A stretch of DNA of 64,000 nt from Tenuifilum sp. 4138str. GTDB lineage: Bacteria; Bacteroidota; Bacteroidia; Bacteroidales; Tenuifilaceae. Of the stretch, positions 50,886 through 60,153 are shown one piece after another. The translations under genes were made by a program, and so were the position numbers. The notes beneath the pieces were generated by a model. That model searched no databases. It was not told where the DNA came from and worked only from the letters and a program-made list of their open reading frames with translations. The DNA is taken from NCBI RefSeq assembly GCF_041102575.1, contig NZ_JBGCUE010000011.1:62001-126000 (forward strand), read 5' to 3'. Numbering within the stretch: position 1 is the stretch's first letter; every line of letters begins with the position of its first letter.

Positions 50886-51528
50886 CTGCTATTTGCTTTA
50901 AAACTTCGGACTCTACAGTTACTTTGCCCTTGGCAGTTAAAGCAAGCTGAACCATGGCTTTGGCCACATCGCTTGCCTCAATGCCTCGGTATCGCCTTAA
51001 TGGGCCTACAAATATAAACCTAAACGTTCGAAAGAAGCAAATCCCTATACTCTCACCTAGTCTATATTCATTCCGCTTACCAAGTAGGATTGATGGACGA
51101 ACAATTGCAACCAGCTCAAAATCGAGTTTTTTGAGTTCCTCCTCCATTTGTCCCTTTGTCCGCAAATAAAAGTTACGTGAAATTTGATTTGCGCCTATGG
51201 ATGAAATAGCAATAATTCGTTTAACTCCTGCCTGGTAAGCTTTGTGTGCAATTTCAATAACCATATCAAGATCTACAGCTTTAAATGCCTCTTTGCTCCC
51301 AGCCTTCTTCATGGTAGTTCCCAAGCATATGAAAACATCATTAGTATCCTGCTCAATTGAGATATTCGCTCCAAACTCAACAAATCTGACCTTTTGGAAT
51401 GGATTTGATTGGTTTAAATTCCTTCGGTAGGCAACTATCTCATGATAATTTCTATTCTCATCGAGCACACGGAGCAGGCTATAACCAACTAGACCAGTGC
51501 TTCCAAATACAGCGGCTTTTCGTTCCAT
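50869..51528 (-). CDS. NAD(P)-binding epimerase/oxidoreductase (HTATIP2-like)
   Basis: A 219-residue atypical short-chain dehydrogenase. GSTGLVGYSLLR near residues 9-20 is the NAD(P) Rossmann motif; FICLGTTMKKAGSKEAF and ISSIGANQISRNFYLRTKGQMEEEL follow the HTATIP2/YbjT-like pattern with Lys in place for cofactor binding. Function unclear; paired in an operon with the nitroreductase. Confidence 0.8.
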   Translation of the reverse strand: MERKAAVFGSTGLVGYSLLRVLDENRNYHEIVAYRRNLNQSNPFQKVRFVEFGANISIEQDTNDVFICLGTTMKKAGSKEAFKAVDLDMVIEIAHKAYQAGVKRIIAISSIGANQISRNFYLRTKGQMEEELKKLDFELVAIVRPSILLGKRNEYRLGESIGICFFRTFRFIFVGPLRRYRGIEASDVAKAMVQLALTAKGKVTVESEVLKQIADVYKP

Positions 51529-51558
51529 AACAGTTTTTAAAAAGTAACAAACAAACTA

Positions 51559-53952
51559 CTAAAAGGTTATTCTGTATTGGGGTATAACCATTATTCCAAG
51601 CTGGTAGACCCACTGCGATTCGCCTGTGCGAGTATTAAACCTATCGCCATAGATATTCTTATTGTTAAACAAATTTGTAACCTCAATTGCCCATTCCTGG
51701 GTAAATCCTAACTTGTTCAACTTGTACCTAATAGTCAAGTCAGTTTTAAAATAATCGCGAAGCTGTAATTCATAAGCTTTACTTGTATCCCATTCCCTGG
51801 AATACCTGTTCTCAGTAGGGTTGTAAACAGCTGACCAAGGAGTGGCTCGCTTTCCACCACTGTATGACACCTTGGCATCAAAACTAAAAGTCTTCTTTGA
51901 CTTTTTGCTATTGGACAGATTAAACTCCTTACCAAATAGAGCATTTGTAATGTAGTGGTGGTTAAATGCAGTGCTGTGGGTAATACCATCGCTACCCTGA
52001 TACTGGGAATTAAAAAGTGATGCAGTTAATAGGTAATAGTAGCCCTTGTTTAGGAAACGCTCCAATGTTAACTCAACACCATAGTTTTGTCCATTGCCAC
52101 CGTTCTTAACATAGTCCGGTAATTCCAGAACAAAACTTGCACCCTGGTTTAACAGCGAGTAAGAATTAGATTCAGCTGCATCTACAGCAGCATCAAAAAT
52201 ATACTGGTAGTAAACCTCCGCTTTAAGCCGGGTATGCGAGGCTAGTAACCAATCGTAACCCGCAACAAAATGGTGGCTACGAACAAAGCCCAAATCCTTG
52301 TTTGGCTGAATATAAGAGTCGTCGATAAGTCGTACACGCCCCAGCACAATGGGTAACGACACAACCTGACTATGTAACCCATACCCTAGATTAATTGAAC
52401 TATTGGACGATATTGCCCACTTTATTGCAATGCGAGGCTCAACAGACCATTCCCTGTTCAGGAAAAAGTACATGGCCTGTAAACCAGTATTGAACGTAAG
52501 CGTGTTGGTTGGGCGATACTGCCAATTAATATAAGGCTGTGTTAACAACGCATCACCCTCATCGTTCCTTAGAATACGGAATGCGTTATCGTTCTTTTTA
52601 AAAACGCTATCATAATAGTTAAATGCTAGCAGCTTGGCTATTACCCCAATTTTTATTTGGCTTTTAGTTGAGAAACGTTTATTAAATGACAGGTTTCCTG
52701 ATATTGTGCTCTCAATAAAGTTATTGCGGTAGTATGGAAATTTTTGTAATAAATCGGTTGAAAGCGAGTCCATTACCGTTTTAAACTGGTGAGCGCTAAC
52801 AGCAACCGAAAGTTTTGTGTAAGTACTCTGATTTACCATATATGAATGGTTTAACCCCACAACACCCATATTGGAACCATTAGTAAGGTCAAACCCTTCG
52901 CCACCATAAAAATCGATTTTATCTTTAAGGGTATCTCTACGGCTATCCCAAATTTCAATATTGCTTAATCCGCCTAATCCAAACAAGGAGATATTTCCAA
53001 GCTTAGTTCGAGGGAAATTTATTTTAAAAGATATGTCCTGGTAGTATGGCACACCCACTGTTCCCAGATCCATTCCTAGCTTATCAAAAACACCAAGGGT
53101 TGAGTACCTGTAATTAACAATGAACGAGGAACCATTACTTTTAGCAATCGGCCCCTCAGCTCCAAACTCAAAACCATTAAAGCCTATTTGACCCAAAAAC
53201 TCATACTTTTCGTTGTTTCCGCTACGCATCTTCAAGTCAAATGCACCCGAAATGGCATTACCATACTCTGCCGAAAATGCCCCTGAAATAAAGTCGGAGT
53301 TTTCCAAAAGGTTACTGTTAAGCATACAAACAGGCCCACCTGTGGTTCCAGTTGCTCCCCAATGGTTAGGGTTAGGAATATCAACACCCTCAAGCCGCCA
53401 AAGCAACCCCATGGGGCTATTACCCCTGATTATAATATCGTTACGGGAATCGTCAACGCCCAAAACACCAGCATAGTTTGCAGCCATACGAGCTACATCG
53501 GCTCGGCTACCGGCGTAACGCTCAGTTTCCTCAACTGTAAAACTCCTTGCACTAACCAGCGAAAACCTGTTTACTGGTTTTTCCTTTTGCGCATCGGCTT
53601 TCACAACCACTTCACCCAATGGAATGGCAAGCTCATCAAGCTGAACATTTACAACTAGTTCCTTTCCACTGGTTAAATTCAAGTTGGATATAACTGCATC
53701 GGCATATCCAATATACGAAACCTTAAGGCTAAGCCTTCCAATAGGGATATTGTCAAACCTGAACCTCCCAATTTCATTGGTAATGGTACCCAGTACCGGT
53801 GTGGTATTGAGAATTACCACTGTTGCACCAGGCAGTGTTAAACCTGTATTTTTATCGGTTACTTCACCACGAACAGTTTGAGTTAGCTCTTGAGCATTGA
53901 TATGGCTAGCAAGAATAAAAAAACATATGCCGATTAAATATCTACTTTTCAT
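51559..53952 (-). CDS. TonB-dependent receptor with carboxypeptidase-regulatory-like domain
   Basis: A 797-residue outer-membrane receptor when started at ATG 53952, which gives a clean signal peptide (MKSRYLIGICFFILASHINAQ); ATG 53997 adds 15 residues before it. Residues about 28-110 are a CarboxypepD-regulatory-like domain (GEVTDKNTGLTLPGATVVI), then a TonB plug (RYAGSRADVARMAANYAG, NDIIIRGNSPMGLLWRLEGV) and a long beta barrel ending in Phe. It takes up an unknown substrate by TonB energy. No SusD partner is adjacent, so it is not a canonical glycan-uptake pair. Confidence 0.87.
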   Translation of the reverse strand: MKSRYLIGICFFILASHINAQELTQTVRGEVTDKNTGLTLPGATVVILNTTPVLGTITNEIGRFRFDNIPIGRLSLKVSYIGYADAVISNLNLTSGKELVVNVQLDELAIPLGEVVVKADAQKEKPVNRFSLVSARSFTVEETERYAGSRADVARMAANYAGVLGVDDSRNDIIIRGNSPMGLLWRLEGVDIPNPNHWGATGTTGGPVCMLNSNLLENSDFISGAFSAEYGNAISGAFDLKMRSGNNEKYEFLGQIGFNGFEFGAEGPIAKSNGSSFIVNYRYSTLGVFDKLGMDLGTVGVPYYQDISFKINFPRTKLGNISLFGLGGLSNIEIWDSRRDTLKDKIDFYGGEGFDLTNGSNMGVVGLNHSYMVNQSTYTKLSVAVSAHQFKTVMDSLSTDLLQKFPYYRNNFIESTISGNLSFNKRFSTKSQIKIGVIAKLLAFNYYDSVFKKNDNAFRILRNDEGDALLTQPYINWQYRPTNTLTFNTGLQAMYFFLNREWSVEPRIAIKWAISSNSSINLGYGLHSQVVSLPIVLGRVRLIDDSYIQPNKDLGFVRSHHFVAGYDWLLASHTRLKAEVYYQYIFDAAVDAAESNSYSLLNQGASFVLELPDYVKNGGNGQNYGVELTLERFLNKGYYYLLTASLFNSQYQGSDGITHSTAFNHHYITNALFGKEFNLSNSKKSKKTFSFDAKVSYSGGKRATPWSAVYNPTENRYSREWDTSKAYELQLRDYFKTDLTIRYKLNKLGFTQEWAIEVTNLFNNKNIYGDRFNTRTGESQWVYQLGIMVIPQYRITF

Positions 53953-54100
53953 TGAAAAATTATTTGGAAAACAATGCTTTGTATTTTCAAAATTCATACC
54001 AAATAAAAGATTGACTTATAGTAATTTATATTAGCCTAAAAAAGTTATTAACATTTCTTTAAAAAGGAGAAATTATTGTTGACTTTGTTTTGTAATGAAA

Positions 54101-54118
54101 TTAACTTGTGCAAGTTAA
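54101..54118. promoter_or_regulatory. Palindrome at the S8 protease promoter
   Basis: TTAACTTG-TG-CAAGTTAA, perfect 8-bp arms, 18-35 bp before ATG 54136, where the -7 box and transcription start would be. A plausible repressor site. Confidence 0.4.
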
Positions 54119-54135
54119 CTCAAAAACAAATAACC

Positions 54136-55320
54136 ATGAGAAAAATTTTTATTCTATCATTAACATTACTGATTCTTGGAGTTGTTTCCTGTCAAAAGGA
54201 AGAAATTACTCCCAGTGTTACCACTGATCAGGATGTAATTGTTTTCAAGAATGGCGATATTATTCCGGGTAAATTTATAGTAGTATTTAAGCCAGACACA
54301 TTTAAGGCTTCAATAAATCTACCCTTTGAAGAGAGTCAACTTCAGGCACAGAAGTATGTTACATCGTTTATTAGCGATTTTGGAATTCCTGTAAAACAAA
54401 TTGATCAAGTATATGGAGCAGCCATATCAGGTTTTTCTGCTGAATTAAGCGAACTGCAAGTTAATATGCTTTTAAACGATAAGAGGGTTGCCTACATTGA
54501 GCCCGATAGATGGATTGTTCTTGACTATAAGGTTGAAGAAACCAGCGATGCAGCTAAAGCTCAAACTTTTCCCTGGGGAATAACCCGGATTGGAGGTGCC
54601 GTTAACTATACCGGAACAAACGTAGCATGGATAATTGATACCGGAATAGACCTTGACCACCCCGACCTAAATGTAAATGTTGCTAAGAGCAAAAACTTTG
54701 TACGTACTGCCAAAAGTCCTGATGATGATAATGGACACGGCTCACATGTTGCCGGAACAGTTGGTGCCAAAAACAATGATATTGGTGTAATTGGTGTTGC
54801 AGCAGGTGCACCGGTAGTAGCAGTAAAAGTGCTTGACCGCAGGGGTAGCGGAGCATACTCAACCATAATTTCAGGTGTTAACTATGTAGCAAGTGCTGGT
54901 GTTGCAGGCGATGTTGCCAACATGAGCCTAGGTGGCCCAATTTACCAAGCACTTGACGATGCCGTTCTTGCAGCTTCAAATAAAGGAATTAAGTTCTGTT
55001 TAGCAGCTGGAAACGAAAGCACCGATGCTAATAATAGTTCTCCTGCAAGGGTTAATGGAACTTATATTTATACCATCTCTGCTATGGACAGTGCCGACAA
55101 GTTTGCATCGTTTTCTAATTATGGTAATCCTCCCGTTGATTACTGTGCTCCTGGAGTAAGTATTTACTCTACCTATAAGAGCGGTAAGTATGCCACATTG
55201 AGTGGAACTTCAATGGCCTCACCTCATGCCTGTGGGGTTGTTTTACTAGGGGCTCCAAAAACCGATGGTTACGTTCTAAACGATCCTGATGGAAAGCCTG
55301 ATCCAATTATTCACAGGTAA
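54136..55320 (+). CDS. S8 subtilisin-like protease, lipoprotein
   Basis: A 394-residue exported protease started at ATG 54136; lipoprotein signal MRKIFILSLTLLILGVVSC with Cys19 as acylation site. An inhibitor I9-type propeptide (about 42-130) is followed by the catalytic triad: D168 (IIDTGIDLDHPD), H201 (NGHGSHVAG) and S359 (SGTSMASPH). No T9SS tail, so it should remain membrane-attached as a lipoprotein. A protease for nutrient acquisition or envelope processing. Confidence 0.9.
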   Translation: MRKIFILSLTLLILGVVSCQKEEITPSVTTDQDVIVFKNGDIIPGKFIVVFKPDTFKASINLPFEESQLQAQKYVTSFISDFGIPVKQIDQVYGAAISGFSAELSELQVNMLLNDKRVAYIEPDRWIVLDYKVEETSDAAKAQTFPWGITRIGGAVNYTGTNVAWIIDTGIDLDHPDLNVNVAKSKNFVRTAKSPDDDNGHGSHVAGTVGAKNNDIGVIGVAAGAPVVAVKVLDRRGSGAYSTIISGVNYVASAGVAGDVANMSLGGPIYQALDDAVLAASNKGIKFCLAAGNESTDANNSSPARVNGTYIYTISAMDSADKFASFSNYGNPPVDYCAPGVSIYSTYKSGKYATLSGTSMASPHACGVVLLGAPKTDGYVLNDPDGKPDPIIHR

Positions 55321-55334
55321 ACTGTGATAAATGA

Positions 55335-55359
55335 AAAAGGGCGCTTGTGCGCCCTTTTT
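55335..55359. terminator. Bidirectional terminator between the S8 protease and gamma-glutamyltransferase genes
   Basis: AAAAAGGGCGC/GCGCCCTTTTT with a 4-nt loop. Confidence 0.85.
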
Positions 55360-55364
55360 CATTT

Positions 55365-57059
55365 TTAATATCCTGCTGCCTGCCCATCCTTTCGGGATTC
55401 CGAGGCTCCAATATAAACTCCATTTTTTTCATCGAACATAATTGCCTGGTATCCCCCGTAACCATCCAAGCTAAACCCAATTCTGTGTCCCTTGGCCAAT
55501 AATTTTCTAATTTCCTGGTAATCAAACCCGGATTCAAGGTAAACCGTTCCTCCATCGGTCATTCGTTCGCCAGTGGGCTCTGAACTGCCCTCATGCTGTA
55601 TACGAGGGGCGTCTCCTGCTTCCTGTAAATTCATTCCAAAGTCTATTAAATTTACAATAATCTGGGCATGCCCTTGGGGTTGCATTCCACCACCCATTAT
55701 GCCAAAACTAACCCATGGTTTACCATCCTTGGTAATAAAGCCAGGTATTATGGTATGAAACGGCCTTTTGCCGGGAGCATAAACATTTGGGTGTCCCTCC
55801 TCCAGGCTGAAAAGTTCTCCCCTATCCTGTAATACAAAACCTAAGCCAGTTGGTGTCATTCCGGAACCCATTCCACGGTAATTACTCTGAATGAGCGAAA
55901 CCATATTTCCCTCCCTATCGGCAACAGTCAAATAGACTGTATTGCCGGTTTGCAACATGCCCGCATCGTAGGTTCTGGCAGCACGGTTTAAATCGATTAG
56001 TTTCACCCTTTCCCTTGCATACTCTTTTGAAATCAATATTTCATAAGGGATTTTAACAAAATCAGGGTCAGCATAGTATCGAGCCCTATCCTCAAATGCA
56101 AGTTTTTTAGCCTCAATGAACAGATGCATGTATTCTGCGCTGCCAAACCCCATTGATTTTATATCGAACTGTTCCAGTATGTTTAGAATTTCTAGAGTAG
56201 CTATACCCTGGCCATTGGGAGGTAATTCCCACACATCGTAACCCCTATACGACGATGACACAGGCTCAACCCACTCCGACTTATGCATAGCCAAATCGTT
56301 GTAGCTTAGGAAGCCGCCGTTACGTTTCATATAATCGTCAATTGCACGAGCAATTGAACCTTTATAAAATTCATCGCGGCCTTTTTGGGCAATAAGTTCG
56401 TAGGTATTGGCTAAGTAGGGGTTTCGAAATATTTCACCTTTGGAAGGGGCTTTACCGTTGGGCATGAAAACATCAGCAAAACCCTCGTATTGTTTTAAGC
56501 GCACGGCATTGCGCTGCCAGTAGTATGCAATAAGTTCGGAAACCGGAAAACCCTCGCGGGCGTATGAAATGGCAGGAGATAGAATTTTTTGCATAGGCAA
56601 CCGGCCAAACCTCTTATGCAGCTCAAACCAGCCATCCACACAGCCGGGAACCGATACCGGTAGCGGTCCTAAAGCTGGGATATGAGTGATTCCATTCTTT
56701 TTAAAGTATTCCAGGGTTAGCGACATTGGCGAACGACCACTGGCATTAAGGCCATAAAGTTTTTTTGTTTTTGCATCCCATACAATAGCAAATAAATCGC
56801 CACCAATTCCACTGCCAGTAGGTTCAACCAATCCTAGCATAGCATTGGCTGCTATAGCAGCATCAACAGCAGTGCCCCCCTGCTTCAGAATATCAATGGC
56901 AACCTGTGTTGCCAAGGGCTGGCTTGTACAAGCCATACCATTACGGGCTATAACCTCGGAACGTGTTGCAAAGTTTAACCCAGTCATTCTATCCTGAGAA
57001 AACAGGGTTAAGGTTATACCCGTGAGCAATAAAATTGAGCTAAGAATTTTTTTTCCCAT
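55365..57059 (-). CDS. ggt: Gamma-glutamyltransferase
   Basis: A 564-residue N-terminal-nucleophile hydrolase with signal peptide 1-22. GSGIGGDLFAI near 82-92 and SQPLATQVAIDILKQGGTAVDAA are family motifs; the autoprocessing nucleophile is Thr374 (TGNTVYLTVAD), with GSGMTPTGLGFVL in the oxyanion region. It cleaves gamma-glutamyl bonds, including glutathione, in the periplasm. A stand-alone gene. Confidence 0.9.
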   Translation of the reverse strand: MGKKILSSILLLTGITLTLFSQDRMTGLNFATRSEVIARNGMACTSQPLATQVAIDILKQGGTAVDAAIAANAMLGLVEPTGSGIGGDLFAIVWDAKTKKLYGLNASGRSPMSLTLEYFKKNGITHIPALGPLPVSVPGCVDGWFELHKRFGRLPMQKILSPAISYAREGFPVSELIAYYWQRNAVRLKQYEGFADVFMPNGKAPSKGEIFRNPYLANTYELIAQKGRDEFYKGSIARAIDDYMKRNGGFLSYNDLAMHKSEWVEPVSSSYRGYDVWELPPNGQGIATLEILNILEQFDIKSMGFGSAEYMHLFIEAKKLAFEDRARYYADPDFVKIPYEILISKEYARERVKLIDLNRAARTYDAGMLQTGNTVYLTVADREGNMVSLIQSNYRGMGSGMTPTGLGFVLQDRGELFSLEEGHPNVYAPGKRPFHTIIPGFITKDGKPWVSFGIMGGGMQPQGHAQIIVNLIDFGMNLQEAGDAPRIQHEGSSEPTGERMTDGGTVYLESGFDYQEIRKLLAKGHRIGFSLDGYGGYQAIMFDEKNGVYIGASESRKDGQAAGY

Positions 57060-57072
57060 ATCAAAATGATTT

Positions 57073-57107
57073 AAAAAAGGCCAACCGTTTTTTTTCGATT
57101 GGCCTTT
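57073..57107 (-). terminator. Terminator of the M16 peptidase gene
   Basis: 9-bp stem GGCCAATCG/CGGTTGGCC (one wobble) with an 8-nt A loop on the minus strand, then TTTTTTAAA. Confidence 0.75.
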
Positions 57108-57112
57108 AAATA

Positions 57113-60025
57113 TTAGTAACCGAATATTTGCTCCAATGTTACCTTAGTTACAGGCCCATAAAGTTTTTCCAGTTCCTGGAAATTCATGTCGGCCTCTTTA
57201 CCTAAAATAATGTAAGTTTTTGGTTTCCCTTTTACGAATTGTTCCTGGAATTTTTTAACATCGTCAAAGGTATAAGTAGGTATTTGTGAATACAGTTTCT
57301 TACGAATATCTTCGTTCCAACCCATTCGTTTGGCATTCAGGTAGCTGTAAAGTACTCGCATGTTTCTTATCCGGTTGTTTCGGATATCGGAAATCAAAGC
57401 CTCCTTGGAAAGATTGAAGCCTATAGTATTTTCCGGCATAGCGTTGAACAGTTCGTTAAATGCGTTGAAGGCATCAACTACCTTATCGTTTTGAGTTGCA
57501 ATGTAACTCATGTTTATGAAGTAATCGTCAGGTTTTGAGGGAATGGTGTATCTTGAGCGGGCCGTGTAGGCTAAGCCACGCTTTTCGCGCATTTCTTGGA
57601 AAACAATAGCATTCATGCCTCCACCAAAATACTCGTTGTACAAAGTAATAATGGGATAAAGGTTATCGTCGTACTTTTGACCCCTGCTTAAAGTTTGTAG
57701 GTACGATTGCTTTGCATCGTAGTGGGCAAAAAGCACTCTATCGGATGTTGTTTCAAGGGGTTCAAACCTTTTATTTTCCGGTGTTGGAATGAATTTTTTG
57801 GGTAAACGGTGCTCCTTGCTAAGCATATCCTTTAAATCGTTCGAGGCTAATGGACCATAGTAAAGAATTGTATGGGGGTATGAGCTGAAACTCTTGATTA
57901 TACCAATTAGATCGTTGGCTTTTAGCTCACTAAGTTCTTTCTCGCTCAGTATAAATTTTTGGGGATTGCTATCTCCATAGGTAGCGTAGCTAACCAATGC
58001 TCTAAATACTGCCGATTGGTTACGTTTAGCATCGTTACGGGCTTTTATCTGGTTGGCAATATAGGCCTTTAGGGCTGACTCGTCGGGTTGACAATCGTTA
58101 AGTATTGCTTCCATTAGGTTTAAGGCCTTGACGGCATTTTCGCTTAAACCAGAAAGAGTAATGTAAGTATCTTCATCGTTAACATTAATGTTGAAGGTGC
58201 ATGCCAAACGATAAAACTCCTGGCTAACCTCCTCCGCACTCAATTTTGAGGTTCCCAGTAGCTGTATGTAATCAGCTGCATGGGTCAGTGCCGGATTACT
58301 TAAACTACCAAACGGATAGTAGTAAACCAGGTTAAATGTACCATTCTCTGTGTTCTGCTTGTAAAGGACCTCGATATTTTTATTAAGCTTAATTTTGGTA
58401 ATATCCTTATTATAGTCAATAAACACTGGCTCAACTGGTGTTACCTTAGTTTCCTTTACTTTCTTTAGAAAATCGGATTCAACATCGCGATTAATATGAA
58501 TTGGAGTAATTGGAGGCTTAGCAACCTTTGCCACATCCTGGGGTTTACCCTGACGTTTATAAACCACAACATAGTTATCCCCCAGGTAATCGTTAGCAAA
58601 TTTTACAACATCATCCTTGCTAATTTTTTGTAACCGTTCAATGCTATTAACCACATTTTCCCATTCAATACCATTAAGGAAAGCATTCATCATTAACCGG
58701 GCACGGCTCGATGCTGATTCAAGAGCTTTCATCCTGTTCAGCTTATAGTTGTTGATTGCTGCCTCAAGCATCCAATCAGGAAACTCTCCCTTTTTCAATA
58801 ACTCAACCTGTTTTAATAGCAGATCCTTTACCTCGTCCAGTGACTGTCCCTTCTTATTTCGTCCGCCAAGCTGTAGGATTGAATAATCAGTCATCACTCT
58901 AGCTGATGCATAAGCCCTAAGTGCAAGCTGTTTTTTATTGATATTTAAATCGATAAGACCCGCTTTAGTGTTATAAAGAATGGAGTTAATAAGCGATAGC
59001 ATATCGGCATCGGCCGAAGTTGCGCCGGCAAAACGGAATCCAATGGATACGTTCTCAGCCTCCAAGCCAACAACCTCATATTCCTTGGGTTGAATAATTG
59101 GCTCCTCAGGAACAATACTAAACTCAGGCAAGGGTTTTGCCTTAAGGGTTCCAAAGTACTTATCCACTATCTTTATTGCCTCGTCGGGGTTAAAATCGCC
59201 GGCAAGGATAACTGCCATGTTATTGGGAACATAATACTTGTCAAAGAACTCACGTATATTTTTCATTGAGGGATTCTTGAGGTGTTCAGCCTCACCAAGG
59301 GTAGTTTGCTGCCCATAGGGGTGATTGGGGAATAGACCACGCAACAGTGCCTCACCAGCTTTACGGGCATCGTTGGTTAACGACATGTTTTTTTCCTCGT
59401 AAACAGTTTCAAGTTCAGTGTGGAAAAGCCTGAGCACCGGATGGCTGAAACGGTTAGCCTGAATCATTGCCCAATTTTCAAGCTGATTGCTTGGAATATT
59501 CTCAATGTAAATGGTGTAGTCGTTTGATGTTGCAGCATTTGTCCCTGTTGAGCCAATGGCACTCATAAGTTTGTCGTACTCATTTGGAATGGCAAGCTTT
59601 GATGCCTCAAAGGAGATACTATCAATTTTATGGTAAATCGCAGCACGCTTGAGCGAATCGGTTTCGTTACGGTAAACCTCAAACAATTGCTCAATGGTAT
59701 TGATCATCTCTTTCTCTTTTTCCCAGTTGAGCGTACCAAAATCGGGAGTTCCCTTGAACATCATATGCTCAAAGTAATGGGCTAAACCTGTGGTTTCCTT
59801 GGGATCGTTCTTACTCCCCACTCTAACGGCAACAAATGTTTGGATGCGGGGCTCATCCTTGGTTACTGACATTAACACCTTTAACCCGTTATCAAGGGTA
59901 TAAATTCTTACACCCATTGGGTCGTTTGGAACAGTTTCGTACTTATACTGCTGTGCAAGGGCGTTAGCAGTAAAAACAGTAACTGCAAAGAGCAGTAACT
60001 GAATTTTTTTTAGTATTTGTTTCAT
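57113..60025 (-). CDS. M16-family zinc peptidase (two-lobed)
   Basis: A 970-residue exported peptidase with signal peptide 1-24. The inverted zinc motif H83-Y-F-E86-H87 (LAHYFEHMMFKGT) and the distal Glu in ELETVYEEKNM are present in the first half; the second half is a catalytically inactive M16 repeat (QEMREKRGLAYTARSRY). Resembles pitrilysin/insulinase-type peptidases of Bacteroidota that degrade peptides in the periplasm or outer membrane. Confidence 0.9.
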   Translation of the reverse strand: MKQILKKIQLLLFAVTVFTANALAQQYKYETVPNDPMGVRIYTLDNGLKVLMSVTKDEPRIQTFVAVRVGSKNDPKETTGLAHYFEHMMFKGTPDFGTLNWEKEKEMINTIEQLFEVYRNETDSLKRAAIYHKIDSISFEASKLAIPNEYDKLMSAIGSTGTNAATSNDYTIYIENIPSNQLENWAMIQANRFSHPVLRLFHTELETVYEEKNMSLTNDARKAGEALLRGLFPNHPYGQQTTLGEAEHLKNPSMKNIREFFDKYYVPNNMAVILAGDFNPDEAIKIVDKYFGTLKAKPLPEFSIVPEEPIIQPKEYEVVGLEAENVSIGFRFAGATSADADMLSLINSILYNTKAGLIDLNINKKQLALRAYASARVMTDYSILQLGGRNKKGQSLDEVKDLLLKQVELLKKGEFPDWMLEAAINNYKLNRMKALESASSRARLMMNAFLNGIEWENVVNSIERLQKISKDDVVKFANDYLGDNYVVVYKRQGKPQDVAKVAKPPITPIHINRDVESDFLKKVKETKVTPVEPVFIDYNKDITKIKLNKNIEVLYKQNTENGTFNLVYYYPFGSLSNPALTHAADYIQLLGTSKLSAEEVSQEFYRLACTFNINVNDEDTYITLSGLSENAVKALNLMEAILNDCQPDESALKAYIANQIKARNDAKRNQSAVFRALVSYATYGDSNPQKFILSEKELSELKANDLIGIIKSFSSYPHTILYYGPLASNDLKDMLSKEHRLPKKFIPTPENKRFEPLETTSDRVLFAHYDAKQSYLQTLSRGQKYDDNLYPIITLYNEYFGGGMNAIVFQEMREKRGLAYTARSRYTIPSKPDDYFINMSYIATQNDKVVDAFNAFNELFNAMPENTIGFNLSKEALISDIRNNRIRNMRVLYSYLNAKRMGWNEDIRKKLYSQIPTYTFDDVKKFQEQFVKGKPKTYIILGKEADMNFQELEKLYGPVTKVTLEQIFGY

Positions 60026-60153
60026 AGCTTTTGTTGATTTAGGTTTTGATTTTGACTATTAAAAAAATTCAAAGTTTAACACCTCTGTTTTTAAACTTAG
60101 AAATTGTATTTTTATCAAAAAAGATATATGTTTATCAAAAAAATTTAAGTCCC

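Noticed and set aside
51559-53952. SusC-type glycan importer
   Set aside because: No SusD gene adjacent and the receptor is shorter than typical SusC proteins; called a general TonB-dependent receptor.
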